The notes beneath the pieces are model-generated. The model saw only the letters and a program-made list of their open reading frames with translations. It had not been told where the DNA came from and made no database searches. From the NCBI GenBank assembly GCA_943735955.1, contig OX030961.1, forward strand, positions 1,472,483-1,536,482: DNA of 64,000 bases, written 5' to 3'. How positions within the stretch are numbered: the first letter of the stretch is position 1; each line of letters begins with the position of its first letter. This DNA comes from Piscicola geometra. Taxonomy: Eukaryota > Annelida > Clitellata > Hirudinida > Piscicolidae. Shown here piece by piece: positions 26,353-38,206 of the stretch. The translations under genes were made by a program, and so were the position numbers.

Positions 26353-26913
26353 CTGCACACCATGCATGGGCGTTTAAGTTTCCTTCCGTTATCTTCCGTT
26401 AACGTTAACTTCCATTTCCGTTTAAAATATTAACAACAAAAATTATGTAAAAAAATGTCCGCTTAAACTTGTTAACATAAGTTCTTGTTGACAATTTTCG
26501 TTCATGATGATAATGATGATCATAATGATGAAAAGGATGATGTTGATTATAGAGAAGATGATGATGATGATGATGAAGAGTATTATGCGGAAGGATGGAA
26601 GTCTTGGAGGATAATGAGAATGGCTGCCTGCTTGCTGAGCTGTCTCTGAATGTAGGCTTGCTTTACTATTTGTCTGACATCGTGTATATGTGTTTTTGTG
26701 TGTCTGTTTTCGTTCATTTGTGCTTGTGTGTGTCTGCTTTCATGTAAATGCGTTAGAGTGTGATTTTTACCGTAAAATATCAATATATTTTTAAGAAATC
26801 TTTTTTTAAATGTTCGAAAATAAAGAAATTTTTTCAATTAATTCAAAAATTGTGAAATAAATATTTAAATATTGCACATTTTAGCTCATTAATCTTTTTA
26901 TTCTTAATTTGTC

Positions 26914-26965
26914 CTAATTTAATTTGTCTAAGTCTAGACTCTAAGACTTAGACAAATTAAATTAG
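26914..26965. other. Perfect 22-bp inverted repeat with 8-nt loop
   Basis: Left arm 26914-26935 and right arm 26944-26965 are exact reverse complements (both built on ttaatttgtctaagtct). The loop is agactcta. It stands in AT-rich sequence without a visible transposase. Confidence 0.95.
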
Positions 26966-27244
26966 TCATAAAGTTAGATTATTGATTGCCATAGTTACCA
27001 ACATAGACATTCTAGTATTGAAAAGTTATTTTTTAATAAAAAACTTTTAAAAATGTTTTAACAAAAAAGTTTAGTGTCTTTACAGTATGGGTGTCCGAAC
27101 CATCCATTTACAAATGCAATTGCTCAAACCTTTACTAAACTATTATCACACCTTTATAAAAATCATCATCATATCTATTATCACAATCATTATCATGAAC
27201 GACCATCATCATCATCATCACTACAGCATCATCACCATCATCAC

Positions 27245-27313
27245 CATTCTCTTAAAATGTCTTCGTGTCTTTTTCGTGCTGTTGTGGATACATTCTCCAC
27301 TCGGATCAGCCTT
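27245..27313 (-). other. Exon-like island
   Basis: 69 nt between a catgtcag acceptor-like site and an atg|gtgatg donor-like site, embedded in catcat repeats. Two frames are open: KADPSGECIHNSTKKTRRHF and RLIRVENVSTTARKRHEDIL. Function unknown. Confidence 0.28.
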
Positions 27314-27533
27314 CTGACATGATGATGATGGTGCTGATGATGATAATGGAAGAATGAGGATGATGGCGGTGGTGATGATGATGATTACGTTGGTGGTTTC
27401 AGTAGAAATGAAGATAATGGAGTTTGGCTTAAATGAAGTTGAAATGTTATATTGACTCATTTGCTCATCCACTCGTTTGCTCTTCAAAAGCATCATCATC
27501 ATCATCATCACTATCATCATCATCATCACTGAC

Positions 27534-27629
27534 GTTGTCAGTCACCAAGGCGGCGTGAGTGTTGTTGCAGGCGACCCTTGAAGGAGCTCTCACTGCAGCC
27601 TCCACAACTGCCCTCCAACGTACTCTTTG
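27534..27629 (-). other. Exon-like island
   Basis: The minus strand reads QRVRWRAVVEAAVRAPSRVA, CNNTHAAL, VTDN and then gtcagt, followed by (GAT)n. It is phase-compatible (0-0) with the island at 27245-27313. Not recognised. Confidence 0.3.
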
Positions 27630-27869
27630 CTTTTCAATATTTGAGTTTAGTTTTCTATGAAAAAAGTATCAATTTTTTAAACTGAATTTTGTTCAACATA
27701 TATATTTATTTAACTAAACAAATGCAATAGAACTTGACTGGCTGGGGGCTGGTTGTCATGCCGATGGAGAGGCAATAAAGGATTGCAGGAGGGATGCCGC
27801 AGCAGTCACGAATACAAAAGAGGGAAGGATGCAATGAAGGAGAAGAGAGGAAAGGGATGGAACTAAGGA

Positions 27870-28090
27870 TTGGTGCATTGAAATCGATGGATGATGGAAG
27901 GATGATGGATGGATGATGGATGGATGATGGATGGATGATGGATGGATGATGGATGGATGGAGGGGTGCATGGAAGGATGCATAGAGGGAGGCATGGAGGG
28001 AGGCATGGAGGGTGCATAAAGGGATGGATAAAGGGATGCATGGAGGGAGGCATGGAGGGTGCATGGATGGATGGAGGGATGGAGAGGTGC
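27870..28090. repeat. GGAT-rich tandem repeats
   Basis: ggatggatgat units, then ggcatggagg units. On the minus strand at 28154-28126 a 29-nt open block lies between ctctacag-like and gtgtcc sites, possibly another small exon. Confidence 0.85.
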
Positions 28091-28246
28091 ACTGGAAGAC
28101 TTCCTAATTAGTGAGGAAAGGACACCTGCTGCTTTGGCTGCAATCGATTGGATGCTGTAGAAGAGTAGATGAAATTGAGGTGTTGTAGTGGAGGTGTGGA
28201 TGTGGTGGAGTGGTTTTGTGAGTTAGGATGCAGTATGGTGGTATTT

Positions 28247-28608
<362 letters not shown>

Positions 28609-28635
28609 CACACACTTACACACAAACACACACAC

Positions 28636-28754
<119 letters not shown>

Positions 28755-28964
28755 TACACACACTCATTCACACACACATATATATATACACACACACAAA
28801 CACACACACACACAAACACACACCCACACACAGCAACAGAGTAGCAGCTGTTTGACATGGTGATGCCACACGTGCGCTTTGTCATCGCTTTGTCGTCATG
28901 GTGACAAAAAGGCGGATGTGAGTTCAAATGAGACTAAGGTGCATGCAGGCGATTCAATTAGTGC

Positions 28965-29442
28965 ATCCCTGCTTGCATCTTTGCCTGCCTCCATCCATGC
29001 ATCCATCCATGCATCCCTCCACGCATCCCTCCTTGCATCCCTCTATGCATCCCTGCTTGCATCCCTGCCTGCCTCCATCCATACATCCATCCATACATCC
29101 CTCCATGCATCCATCCATACATCCCTCCATGCATCCCTCCATGCATCCCTCCATGCATCCCTCCATGCATCCCTCCATGCATCCCTCCATGCATCCCTCC
29201 ATGCATCCCTCCATGCATCCATCCATGCATCCCTCCATGCATCCCTCCATGCATCCACCCATACATCCATCCATACATCTCTCCATGCATCCATCCATGC
29301 ATCCCTCCGTGCATCCCTCCATGCATCCCTCCATGCATCCCTCCATGCATCCCTCCGTGCATCCCTCCATGCATCCCTCCATGCATCCATCCATGCATCC
29401 CTGCTTGCATCTTTGCCTGCCTCCATGCCTGCCTCCATGCAA
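28965..29442. repeat. 12-bp satellite, core catgcatccctc
   Basis: About 38 units of catgcatccctc with catcc and catac variants. An AT-rich segment after it holds a strong minus-strand acceptor (gcttttcag at about 29510) and an open block (29509 to about 29454), another possible exon. Confidence 0.95.
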
Positions 29443-29713
29443 CTTTGAAGGCAGCCACCCAGCTGGGAAGAACTCGTGGGAAGAATTTAAAGCCACAAGT
29501 AAATGAATTCTGAAAAGCAAACATAACATCTCTGAAAATATACTTTAAAGTGTTTGTTGGTCCTAAAAGCAAGTCAGGCGACTTCATTCGTACAGCATAC
29601 ACTCATCAAGATAAGCCAAATTCTGTCGTCATCGAATATAAAGGAAACGAATTGATTGCTGCTCAATTCCCTCATGGCAATGCAAAACACTCAATCAAGA
29701 ATTACGTTCGTAC

Positions 29714-31193
29714 TAGAGGTCGGACCGGGTACCCGATCTGACCGGGTAACCGCGGGTACCCGCGGGACTCCCACGGGAACGGGAATGAAAATTAATTTCG
29801 GGACGGGAAAAGTCGGGAACCGGGAATAGGTTTTCGGGACGGGAACGGGAACGGGAATCAACATTCAAATCGGGAACGGGAAAAACGGGAATAACAGTTA
29901 TTGGGATTGGATTCTTTAACAATGATTTTTCAGCAAACTTCTAAGTATGGAAATCTTTATTTCATCGATACTCCGTACTTAAAATAAGTATTAAATGCAA
30001 TGGAAATGTATAACGAAGCCACCATTGCCAATATCAAAATCTCCAACACTACATTTGAAGTTGTTATGATGAGTCCAAAGATTATGGAGATTAGAACAAA
30101 TGGGCGATGATGGAAACTTTTCAGATGAAATCAAAATGGTCAGTTATATTATTTTAATTTTATCAATTAATACTTTGGATTTGAATGATTAATTTCCAAA
30201 TGATTGCTCAGTTGATCATTTCGACAAAAGAAAAGATGCCATTGATCTTATTCCTATGACAGCATGTCTGCTGTATCCCCAGTATGAAAGAATAATAGGA
30301 AAAAAGTTTGGGATAGAAGAGAAACAAATACCAAGACTTTCATTAGAGAAAATTTAATTCTATTTTGTACAGCCAGACCAAGCTGCAGTGCCTTTGAGAA
30401 AAAAACAAATGATGGTTATTTAGACCTATTATGTTTGTTTTTATAATGTAAAAATTATAATTAAATTATTATACTATCAAATTATACGAATGATTTTATA
30501 TTTGAAGTTGTGGAGAATAAAGAATGTTGTTAAAAAACATATTTCTAACATTATTAAAGAATTAGTAATAATGAAAAATGAAAAAAATTCAGAAGAGGAT
30601 GAATTGAACAAATATTCACAATTACGTCGCAAAAAAAATTGAAAACTATAAAGATGTTTTATTTTATTGGAGTAAAATGAGCAATTTTAAAATAGTACAA
30701 GAAGTAGCCAAAATTTTGTTTAGTATATCTGCATGTTATATTCGCTGTGAACAGAATTTTTCAATATGTGGTCGTTTAACTTCAGACCCAAAATCATCTC
30801 ATTTGAAAGCTGATACTCTTAACGGTTTAACCCGTGTGAAAAGCAATAAAGACTTGATTGAATTACTCAAGAACAATACTTTCATTTCAATAAATATTGA
30901 AATTTAAATCGTGTTTTTTTATTTCATTAAAAGAATTATTCTCTGACTTTCAAATAATAAAAGTTAAGAAGTTTTAGAACTAGCAAGTTTGGGACCAGTG
31001 AAAACGGCAGCGAAAATTAATAAAAAAACAAAAAGCTTTCGGGAACGGGTCGAAACGGGAAAAAAAATTTCGGGAACGGGACGAGACGGGAATCAAAATT
31101 CTGATGTCCCATCGGGAACGGGACGGGACGGGAAAACAAATTTCGGGAACGGGACGGGACCGGGAATGAAAAATCGTCCATGTCCGACCTCTA
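29714..31193 (+). mobile_element. hAT transposon, TAGAGGTCGGAC termini, perfect TSD
   Basis: Left end tagaggtcggac (29714); the right end gtccgacctcta ends at 31193. The duplication gttcgtac is at 29706-29713 and 31194-31201. Subterminal regions hold many gggaacggga/cgggacggga repeats, in the same orientation at both ends. Transposase remnants run plus strand. Confidence 0.96.
30540..30907 (+). pseudogene. hATC remnant
   Basis: The open frame 30677-30907 reads VAKILFSISACYIRCEQNFS, then ICGRLTSDPKSSHLKADTLN, an hATC-type dimerisation block. Upstream 30030-30660 has frame-shifted transposase-like pieces (for example ACLLYPQYE near 30260). Non-functional. Confidence 0.75.
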
Positions 31194-32159
31194 GTTCGTA
31201 CGTAACCGCATGTTCTGCGAGACATCGAGTCTAATTCGTCTTCTGCGCCTGTTTGTTTGAATTACTTTTTTATATATAAATATTTCTAGTTAACTTAGGA
31301 AAAAATTAGAATTTAACATTAATATGATTTCACAATCTTCTGCTCTTTCAGTTATAATTTAAATTTGAAGAACGTCACTTTCCGTTAGAGTCAATGAGAC
31401 TGCAGAAAAGAAATTGCAGCATAGGTACAAGGAGATAAAATTCGTGAGTATAATTTCATAATGATAAATCATATATATATTTATGCATTCTATAATTAAT
31501 ATTTATTAATTATAATAAATTTTCTCTAGCAAAGGTGAAAGACAAAAAGGTGACTTGTATCCAATAGGGGTGGCACCTTTACAAAAAGAATGCTTGTAAA
31601 TCTGAGAATTCTGTGCAAGTGCAGCGTTTTAAGGTGTACGGCAGGACTAAACCAATAGAGAGTGATTTACGAAAAAATAATTGCCTTCATGTTCACCAGT
31701 GTTAAAATCCGTTAGAGATAACGGTTAGACCAAACAGGTGATAAAAGAACAGCAATATTTGTGAAAAACTAAAAATATTTTAAGATTATGATTCCAGCTT
31801 TCAAATAATTCTTCATATGAGCTTTGTTTTAAAATATAGATAAAGTTAGAAGCTATAAAAACGGCTTCTACAATAATTGTAGATCGTGTAATTCCGAGCA
31901 CCAATCAGTCTTCTGCGGCAATAACAAGCAAAAGAGACTTGTGCCAAACAGTGAAATGGGGAAAAGAATGAGGCCGCAGGAGCCAACGGGGACCCTGTTA
32001 GCTAATTTTTATTTCATAAATCATATGGTTTCTTAAAAGCCTCTAACGGTTTATTAATAATTACTCATTTGACTACAACAGATCGATGAGTAGTATTTCC
32101 CAGCACACTGAACTGAGCTATATTTCGATGTGAACGAACGAAAAGTAATGCCATCTTTG

Positions 32160-32812
32160 CGACAACTATGCAGTTGAATTTACTGGCAAAGGCGAAAACC
32201 TGGTGCCTTCAAGCTGGTGAGAAAGCAATCTCCCAGATGTTCTCCATCCACGCCTTCATCAAGTATGAGGCTAGGGTGGCACAACTTGAACTTAACAAGA
32301 TTTATTTTATTTAAATCGTTTTGATTGATTTAAATTGTTGGTGAAATGCACCATGTACACTTATTTAGGTTCGGAGACAACGTGAGGCAGCTCCCGTTGT
32401 ACTTCGTTTTGATGAGGGCCCAAGTCACATGACTAATGACGGTATGAAAACATTACATGCATTTTTAGTCTTTTTCAAATGTAAGATGTTTGTTGACCGG
32501 AACGAGAGTGAATACATTGGTTCTTGACTTTCAGGCTGGGCTCTGGGTGGCTTTGCGACAGGTCTTTCCTGGCGTCCCCTATGAAGTTGTGCTTTCCATT
32601 TTTGCCAGGCCTTGTGGAGAAGTGGGCAAGGGTTTGGACTCTCTTCTTCCTATCGTCTTGAAACAGACACCTACTTTCTATTACGTGAAACACTCACTCT
32701 TTGTTTTCTCCCTGCAAACCAAATCCGCTCTTCTCTCGATGAACTTCGAGAAAGAGGGCAAAGTCCCGAAATGAAACTTGTTCTTTAGGTCCCCAAGTGA
32801 GTTTCTTCCTCA
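32160..32812 (+). pseudogene. MULE (Mutator-like) transposase remnant
   Basis: Blocks in order: FKLVRKQ/SQMFSIHAFIK at 32200-32260; a probable intron (gtatga to tatttag, about 32263-32370); FGDNVRQLPLYFVLM at 32371-32415; DFQAGLWVALRQVFPGV at about 32527-32577; AFHFCQALWRSGQG at about 32593-32634; CFLPANQIRSSLDELRERG at about 32700-32757. These match the MULE DDE domain (DGTFK..F..L..IHA, PL.F.LM, D.E.A...A....FP, HF.Q..WR) and the following helical region. At least two frameshifts and stops separate the blocks. With the YVRT-type ORF at 29540-31275 it may be one dead gene. 31280-32150 between them is otherwise featureless AT-rich sequence. Confidence 0.75.
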
Positions 32813-32829
32813 TTTCTTCTGGCATTTGT

Positions 32830-33450
32830 GGGCCTTTTTTGAATTCTTGCCTTATTTTACTTTATTTTCTCTTGCCCTGATAGAAATATCAGGTTATAAG
32901 ACAACCCTATTCCACGTTTGCTTTTTTTCCTCCTTAGTGTTTTTGTAAAACCTGTCTACTGCCTTTTCGAGACCAGCTTCAAAGTCAAACAAATCTATTT
33001 ATTCTTGTTTTGTTCAACCATACTTCCATTTTAGAGATAATTTCGTTTGATTTTGATTTGAATTTTATATTATTTTATGTGATAATTTTATGTAAAAATT
33101 GTTAATTTAAAAACAAAATAAATATAGATTTTCCTGCCCCATATACCATTCCATACCAGGTGTTCGCCTTTTACAGTAACTTCAACTGCATTAAAAAACC
33201 GCAGATGGAAAAAAAGACGTTCGTTCACGAAAATAGTTGCACGTGACAAACGGCTCTTACAGTGTGCCTCAATGATGCTCATCGATTGGGAGACTGCTGA
33301 AGATGGGCCAACTTGGACAATCCTGTTAGACAATCATTTGTAAAAATTGATGATTTGCATCTTTAATAAACGTTTTAAAAGAGTTTCCTCATTGTAAATT
33401 TTACTGAATTAACAAAAAGAGTAAAAAGCAGCATCTTTATGATAAAATGT
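32830..33450. other. No convincing gene
   Basis: AT-rich sequence. A minus-strand frame at 33088-33333 (81 codons, GTVKGEHLVWNGIWG-like end) has no recognised homology or splice context. Confidence 0.4.
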
Positions 33451-33454
33451 GATA

Positions 33455-35225
33455 TCAATCAATCAATCACTAATAATTTGTATAGCGCCCTTTACTAAGT
33501 GAACAAAAGCGCTCAGCCATCACGTCCCAAACAAGTACGTCTTCAGGCCTCGACGGAAAGTTATGAGTGACTTAGTTGAAGTTAAAGAAGAAGGTAAAGA
33601 ATTCCATAAAAGAGGACCACAGTAAGAAAAAGAACGTTTAGCAAAAGAGTGTTTAACTGGAAAACGAAAAGAACGATTAAAGGTGGATGATCTTAGACCA
33701 GATTTAGGGGGTTGTTTAATTAGATTTTTAAGATAGATTGGAGCATTACAGTTATGAATTTTAAACATATTTAGGCATATTTTAAAAGTCACTCTAGATC
33801 TCAAAGGTAGCCAATGTAACAAACGAAGATAAGGAGAAATGTGAGAAAACTTAGGAGCACGAGCAACAAGACGAGCAGCACAATTGAAGGTTTTATTTAG
33901 AGGAGCCAAAGTAGTATTAGGGAGACCATAGTAAAGAGAGTTGCAATAATCAATCCTGGACAGAACTAGAGAAGATACAAGAAGTTGTAGAGTAGGATCA
34001 TCAAGAAAAGGAAGAAGCTGTTTAATACGACGAATGTGGAAGTAGCAAGATTTAGAGACAGATAGAATTTGAGGAGCTAAAGACAAGTTAGAATCAAAAA
34101 TAAAACCAAGGCTACGAATAGAAGATGAAGGGTTTAGAGAGAGTGAAGAGGGAGGAGGCAAAACTAAAGAAGGAAGAGATAGTAAAGACTTTGATTTTTT
34201 ATTGAAATATATGAGTTCAAATTTGTCCGGATTAAGTTTGAGAAACATAGAAGAAGCCCAAGAGATTATAGATTGAAGACAGAGAGTTATTTTATCAACA
34301 GTAAGGTCAAGAGAAGAGTCAGTAAAAGATGTATAAATATAGGAGTCGTCAGCATAAATTTGACTGTTTAGAGAAGATGACGAAATAATATTAGGTAGTT
34401 CCGAGGTATAAAGAATAAAAAGTAAGGGACCAAGAATTGAGCCCTGTGGAACACCATAAGATAAAGAAACAGAAGAAAAACGAGAAGATTCTATTGATAC
34501 ATAGAAAGTTCGCTCAGAAAGGTAGGATTTAAGCCAGATAAGAGAGGAACCAGAAATATTAAAGGAAGAGTCTAAAACATTTAATAAAAGCGTATGGTCG
34601 ACAGTGTCAAAAGCAGCTGAAAAGTCAAGGCATAAAAGAAAAGAAGAGGCATTAGAATCAGAAGTTAAAATAAGGTCATTATAGAGTTTAAGTAAAGCAG
34701 TTTCAGTGGAGTGGCCAATTCTGAAACCAGATTGAGAGGAAGGAAGAAGTGAGTATTTTTCTAGATAGAAGGTTAATTGTTGAGAAATAACTTTTTCAAG
34801 GACCTTAGAAAGAAAGGAAATGTTAGATACAGGTCTATAACTGGATAAGGATGCAGGATCAAGAGAAGGCTTCTTAATTGTAGGAATAATAAATGAAGAT
34901 TTGAGGGCAGACGGAAATTTAGATGTAGACAAAGATAAGTTAACCAAATCCAGAACAATAGGATAGAATAAAAAAGAGAGTTCTTTAAAAAGGGTTGTAG
35001 GAATAAGATCTAGAGAACAAGAAGTGGGAGACATAGAATTAATTATATTTGTAAGATGGTCCAATGTGACAGGAGAAAAGGATGATAATGATTCAGAAGT
35101 GAACTTAGTAAAAGATGGTGTAGGCCTATTATAAGACGAAGATCTAATATTAGATATTTTATTAGTTAGAAATTCAAGATAGTCATCAGGAGAGAAAGAT
35201 GGAGGAGGAGAGTTTAAAAAAACTT
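33455..35225 (-). mobile_element. L2/CR1-like LINE, 5'-truncated
   Basis: The minus-strand element ends in a (TGAT)n-type tail at 33455-33470 next to the hairpin tatagcgccc/aaaagcgctc. Its RT is intact for 514 codons. It is truncated upstream near 35225, where the endonuclease would begin. It is the best preserved member of the family behind the solo tails at 2487, 13443, 23340, 36316 and 37470. Confidence 0.92.
33520..35064 (-). CDS. Reverse transcriptase, L2/CR1-like
   Basis: A 514-codon open frame. RT motifs in order: IIPTIKKP, SYRPVSNISFLSKVLEKVI, QSGFRIGHSTETALL, CLDFSAAFDTVDH (motif A, catalytic Asp), GVPQGSILGPLLFILY (motif B), IYADDSYIYT (motif C, catalytic DD), KLNPDKFE (motif D), RSLGFIFDSNLSL, then SRIDYCNSLYYGL, LHWLPLR and a conserved C-terminal region ending near YCGPLLWNSLP. 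All catalytic aspartates are present and the frame is open, so this insertion is young, but the protein lacks its endonuclease. No start codon context is expected because the element is truncated. Confidence 0.93.
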   Translation of the reverse strand: MDHLTNIINSMSPTSCSLDLIPTTLFKELSFLFYPIVLDLVNLSLSTSKFPSALKSSFIIPTIKKPSLDPASLSSYRPVSNISFLSKVLEKVISQQLTFYLEKYSLLPSSQSGFRIGHSTETALLKLYNDLILTSDSNASSFLLCLDFSAAFDTVDHTLLLNVLDSSFNISGSSLIWLKSYLSERTFYVSIESSRFSSVSLSYGVPQGSILGPLLFILYTSELPNIISSSSLNSQIYADDSYIYTSFTDSSLDLTVDKITLCLQSIISWASSMFLKLNPDKFELIYFNKKSKSLLSLPSLVLPPPSSLSLNPSSSIRSLGFIFDSNLSLAPQILSVSKSCYFHIRRIKQLLPFLDDPTLQLLVSSLVLSRIDYCNSLYYGLPNTTLAPLNKTFNCAARLVARAPKFSHISPYLRLLHWLPLRSRVTFKICLNMFKIHNCNAPIYLKNLIKQPPKSGLRSSTFNRSFRFPVKHSFAKRSFSYCGPLLWNSLPSSLTSTKSLITFRRGLKTYLFGT

Positions 35226-35438
35226 ACCTTTACATTGTTCAAACGAAATACAATCAATGAGCTCCACTGCCTTAGTGGTTATGTTGCTTGAAACACTACT
35301 TTGGAAAAAGAAAATAAATCTAAATGAACTTTGAAAAGTTATAATTTGAGTAATCCATTATTATATTAATAAGCTTGTGCTGATGAAAAAGACTGTTGAT
35401 ATGATCAATAGTGTACTAACAGCAAAAGGACAAGAAGG

Positions 35439-35580
35439 CATGGGCGGCGATCCTTGGGGGGTCCGGACCCTCTACTTTTTGGTAGTGAAGAGGTCCACTT
35501 CAATGGTTTGGACCTCCCAGAATTGCCGTCTATGCTGAGTAGGACCCCCCCAAGATTTGATGCAGATCGCCGCCCCTGAT
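35439..35580. mobile_element. Short non-autonomous hAT of the GGGCGGCGATC family
   Basis: The left end catgggcggcgatccttgg and the right end ccgcagatcgccgcccctg-like gcagatcgccgcccctg match the termini of the element at 22201-23232. Only about 140 bp separate them. No clear TSD. It abuts a ZBED-like hAT fragment (35581-35688). Confidence 0.75.
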
Positions 35581-35688
35581 CTAAAGAGGCTCTTTCTTTG
35601 CCTACTTCAGATTCTTTTCTGTAACTTTCAATGATCGGCTAGGTATTCATTTAGGTATCTTCATCTTCAGAATCTGAAGTTACATATG
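35581..35688 (-). mobile_element. ZBED-like hAT remnant, copy 3 (left part)
   Basis: atctaaagaggctctttctt through gaagttacatat matches copies 1 and 2. The continuation (tgtagtttttcgtttggtga, 38420-38530) lies on the far side of the inverted-repeat element 35689-38415. Confidence 0.75.
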
Positions 35689-36309
35689 TGGGTTAATCCA
35701 GAATCGATTACAGACTTACGATTTGCATTGTCTTACTTGTTTTTATAAAGAATGGAAATTCGTATCCAAGACTGGATGCATAAAGGAATATAAAAATATT
35801 ATCCATCTAAAATATTCATAATAAATATTACGATATCATACTTTCTAGCTATTTAAAAATTGAAAATTGGCTAAAAACGCATGTCTTAAATTTCTTTTAC
35901 AATCTCAAATATTAAATATTTATATTTATATTTTAGTTAGTTCTATCCCGTTTGATTTATTCAGTCATAGGAATATTTAAAAACGTGTTTTTACTTTTCT
36001 CGATTTTAGAATACTCAGTTTATATGAGTTTTTGGCTATTTTGTTTATTCCAACAATTTCTGTTCTGATTTCAGCGTCTCGCTGACCATCGCGATTTATT
36101 GAGCAACAAGTGAGTAATATAATTTTATTTTTTTCTGAATACATTTCGTGGGTAAAAAAAGATAAATGTTTAATATTGGGCTCTTTTGTTTACTTTTCGT
36201 AAAACTATATTATTATTTTATATCATGCACACCATGACGTTAACACAATTTTCCCGTTTCCCATAAGACTAGGATTAGGCGTCACGAACTTACAGTAATT
36301 TTTGTAGTA

Positions 36310-37050
36310 TTTTTCAATCAATCAATCAATCAAATCAATTTCTATAGCGCTCTTTCCTCAAATTCAAGAGCGCTGGTAAATGAATTTGTTTAACAGATAT
36401 GTCTTCAGATCCGTACGAAAAGTAAATAATGATATAGAAGTAGTTAAATAAGGAGGTGATGAGTTTTAAATATATGGACATCGTTAAAGAAGGGTCATCT
36501 AAGTAAGGTAATAATTGTCTAATACGTCAGTTTTCAATAGATAATATACATAAACAGTCATGTGTAGAAGATTCGTTCTGACAGTCTGTCCTTCATCTGC
36601 AGAGCTCATTTGCCTTGTGAAGTAAGTAGCCAGTGGGTGCTTGCAAGCTGTGCACTGGTGTTCAAATTGAGGCCCTGGCACTTCTTCATAAACACAGTCA
36701 TGTATTGAAGATTCGTTCTAACAGTCTGTCCTTCATCTGCAGAGCTCATCTGCCTTGTGCAGTAGGTAGCCAGTGGGTTCTTGCAAACTGTGCATTAGTG
36801 CTCAATTTGAGGCCTTGGCACTTCTTCCTTTCAAAATAAGTTTTTATTGTAGTCCGTTAGACAGTTATTGGTTGAAGATTTTAATTCCGAGAGCAAGATA
36901 AATTTAAAACCAGAAAACAAAAAAAGATATAAATTATGATTACTATAATTATTTGAAATTAAAAAAACTAAATTATTAGATAAGAAGACAAACTATTTAA
37001 CAAAATCATTACGGTTAAAGCGGCTGCCAAGATGGCAGCTGCTAACCAAA
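36310..37050. repeat. Direct duplication, copy A
   Basis: Starts with an L2-like LINE tail (tcaatcaatcaatcaaatca.., agcgct arms). Two diverged direct copies of about 130 bp follow, around gccagtgggtgcttgcaagc, and it ends near ggcagctgctaaccaa. It is nearly identical to 37465-38206 at a distance of 1155 bp. Confidence 0.92.
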
Positions 37051-37464
37051 GATTTTTTATAATACTAATTGAAGAATGCGTTGAATGAAGAGTATTTTAA
37101 GATAAGCATCGTCTAATAATTTATTTCATGAAGCTTCTAAACTAGTAAAATAGCACTGTTTGTTCCGGACATTAATACACTAGCATAATATGCTTGTTAA
37201 TATAGATTTTTCTACAATACTGGGTTCTTTCAAAATAATTGAAGTTTAAACGTTAAAAAGTAATAGAATATTAATTAAATTATTTTAAAAAACCATTTCA
37301 TGAAGTAAAAATAGCTCTTTTAGTGAAAAATAATAAGTTACGGAGATTTAAATGGCCGTCATTACGGGCGCCATTTTAAAAAATTGATTTTAAATTTATC
37401 ATTTACGCAGCATATAGTAACAATTGTGTGAAAAAAAAGAATTCCGAAATGTTATATTGTTTTT

Positions 37465-38206
37465 TAGATCAATCAATCAATCAATCAAATCAATTTCTAT
37501 AGCGCTCTTTCCTCAAATTCAAGAGCGCTGGTAAATGAATTTGTTAAACAGATATGTCTTCAGATCCGTACGAAAAGTAAATAATGATATAGAAGTAGTT
37601 AAATAAGGAGGTTATGAGTTTTAAATATATGGACATCGTTAAAGAAGGGTCATCTAAGTAAGGTAATAATTGTCTAATACGTCAGTTTTCAATAGATAAT
37701 AGACATAAACAGTAATGTGTAGAAAATTCGTTCTGACAGTCTGTCCTTCATCTGCAGAGCTCATTTGCCTTGTGAAGTAAGTAGCCAGTGGGTGCTTGCA
37801 AGCTGTGCACTGGTGTTCAAATTGAGGCCCTGGCACTTCTTCATAAACACAGTCATGTATTGAAGATTCGTTTTAACAGTCTGTCCTTCATCTGCAGAGC
37901 TCATCTGCCTTGTGCAGTAGGTAGCCAGTGGGTTCTTGCAAACTGTGCATTAGTGCTAAATTTGAGGCCTTGGCACTTCTTCCTTTTAAAATAAGTTTTT
38001 ATTGTAGTCCGTTAGACAGTTATTGGTTGAAGATTTTAATTCCGAGAGCAAGATAAATTTAAAACCAGAAAACAAAAAAGATATAAATTATGATTACTAT
38101 AATTATTTGAAATTAAAAAAAACTAAATTATTAGATAAGAAGACAAACTATTTAACAAAATCATTACGGTTAAAGCGGCTGCCAAGATGGCAGCTGCTAA
38201 CCAAGC
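37465..38206. repeat. Direct duplication, copy B
   Basis: Same order of blocks as copy A with only scattered differences. The spacer 37051-37464 is not duplicated. The 60-68 codon frames found in both copies are not supported as genes. Confidence 0.92.

Larger units (their letters stand above)
29540..31275 (+). pseudogene. Transposon-associated ORF split by a hAT (probable 5' part of MULE gene)
   Basis: The left part 29550-29713 reads FVGPKSKSGDFIRTAYTHQD, VVIEYKGNELI, then HSIKNYVRT. With one copy of the duplication removed, the frame continues after the inserted hAT with one TAA codon, then PHVLRDIESNSSSAPVCLNY. The YVRT.PHVLRDI junction is typical of proteins carried by MULE-like transposons in invertebrates (memory, not verified). 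The family of this N-terminal part is not otherwise recognised. Confidence 0.5.

Noticed and set aside
28879..29602. HPSM, HASL, MEGC repeat proteins
   Set aside because: Frames of a 12-bp satellite open on both strands.
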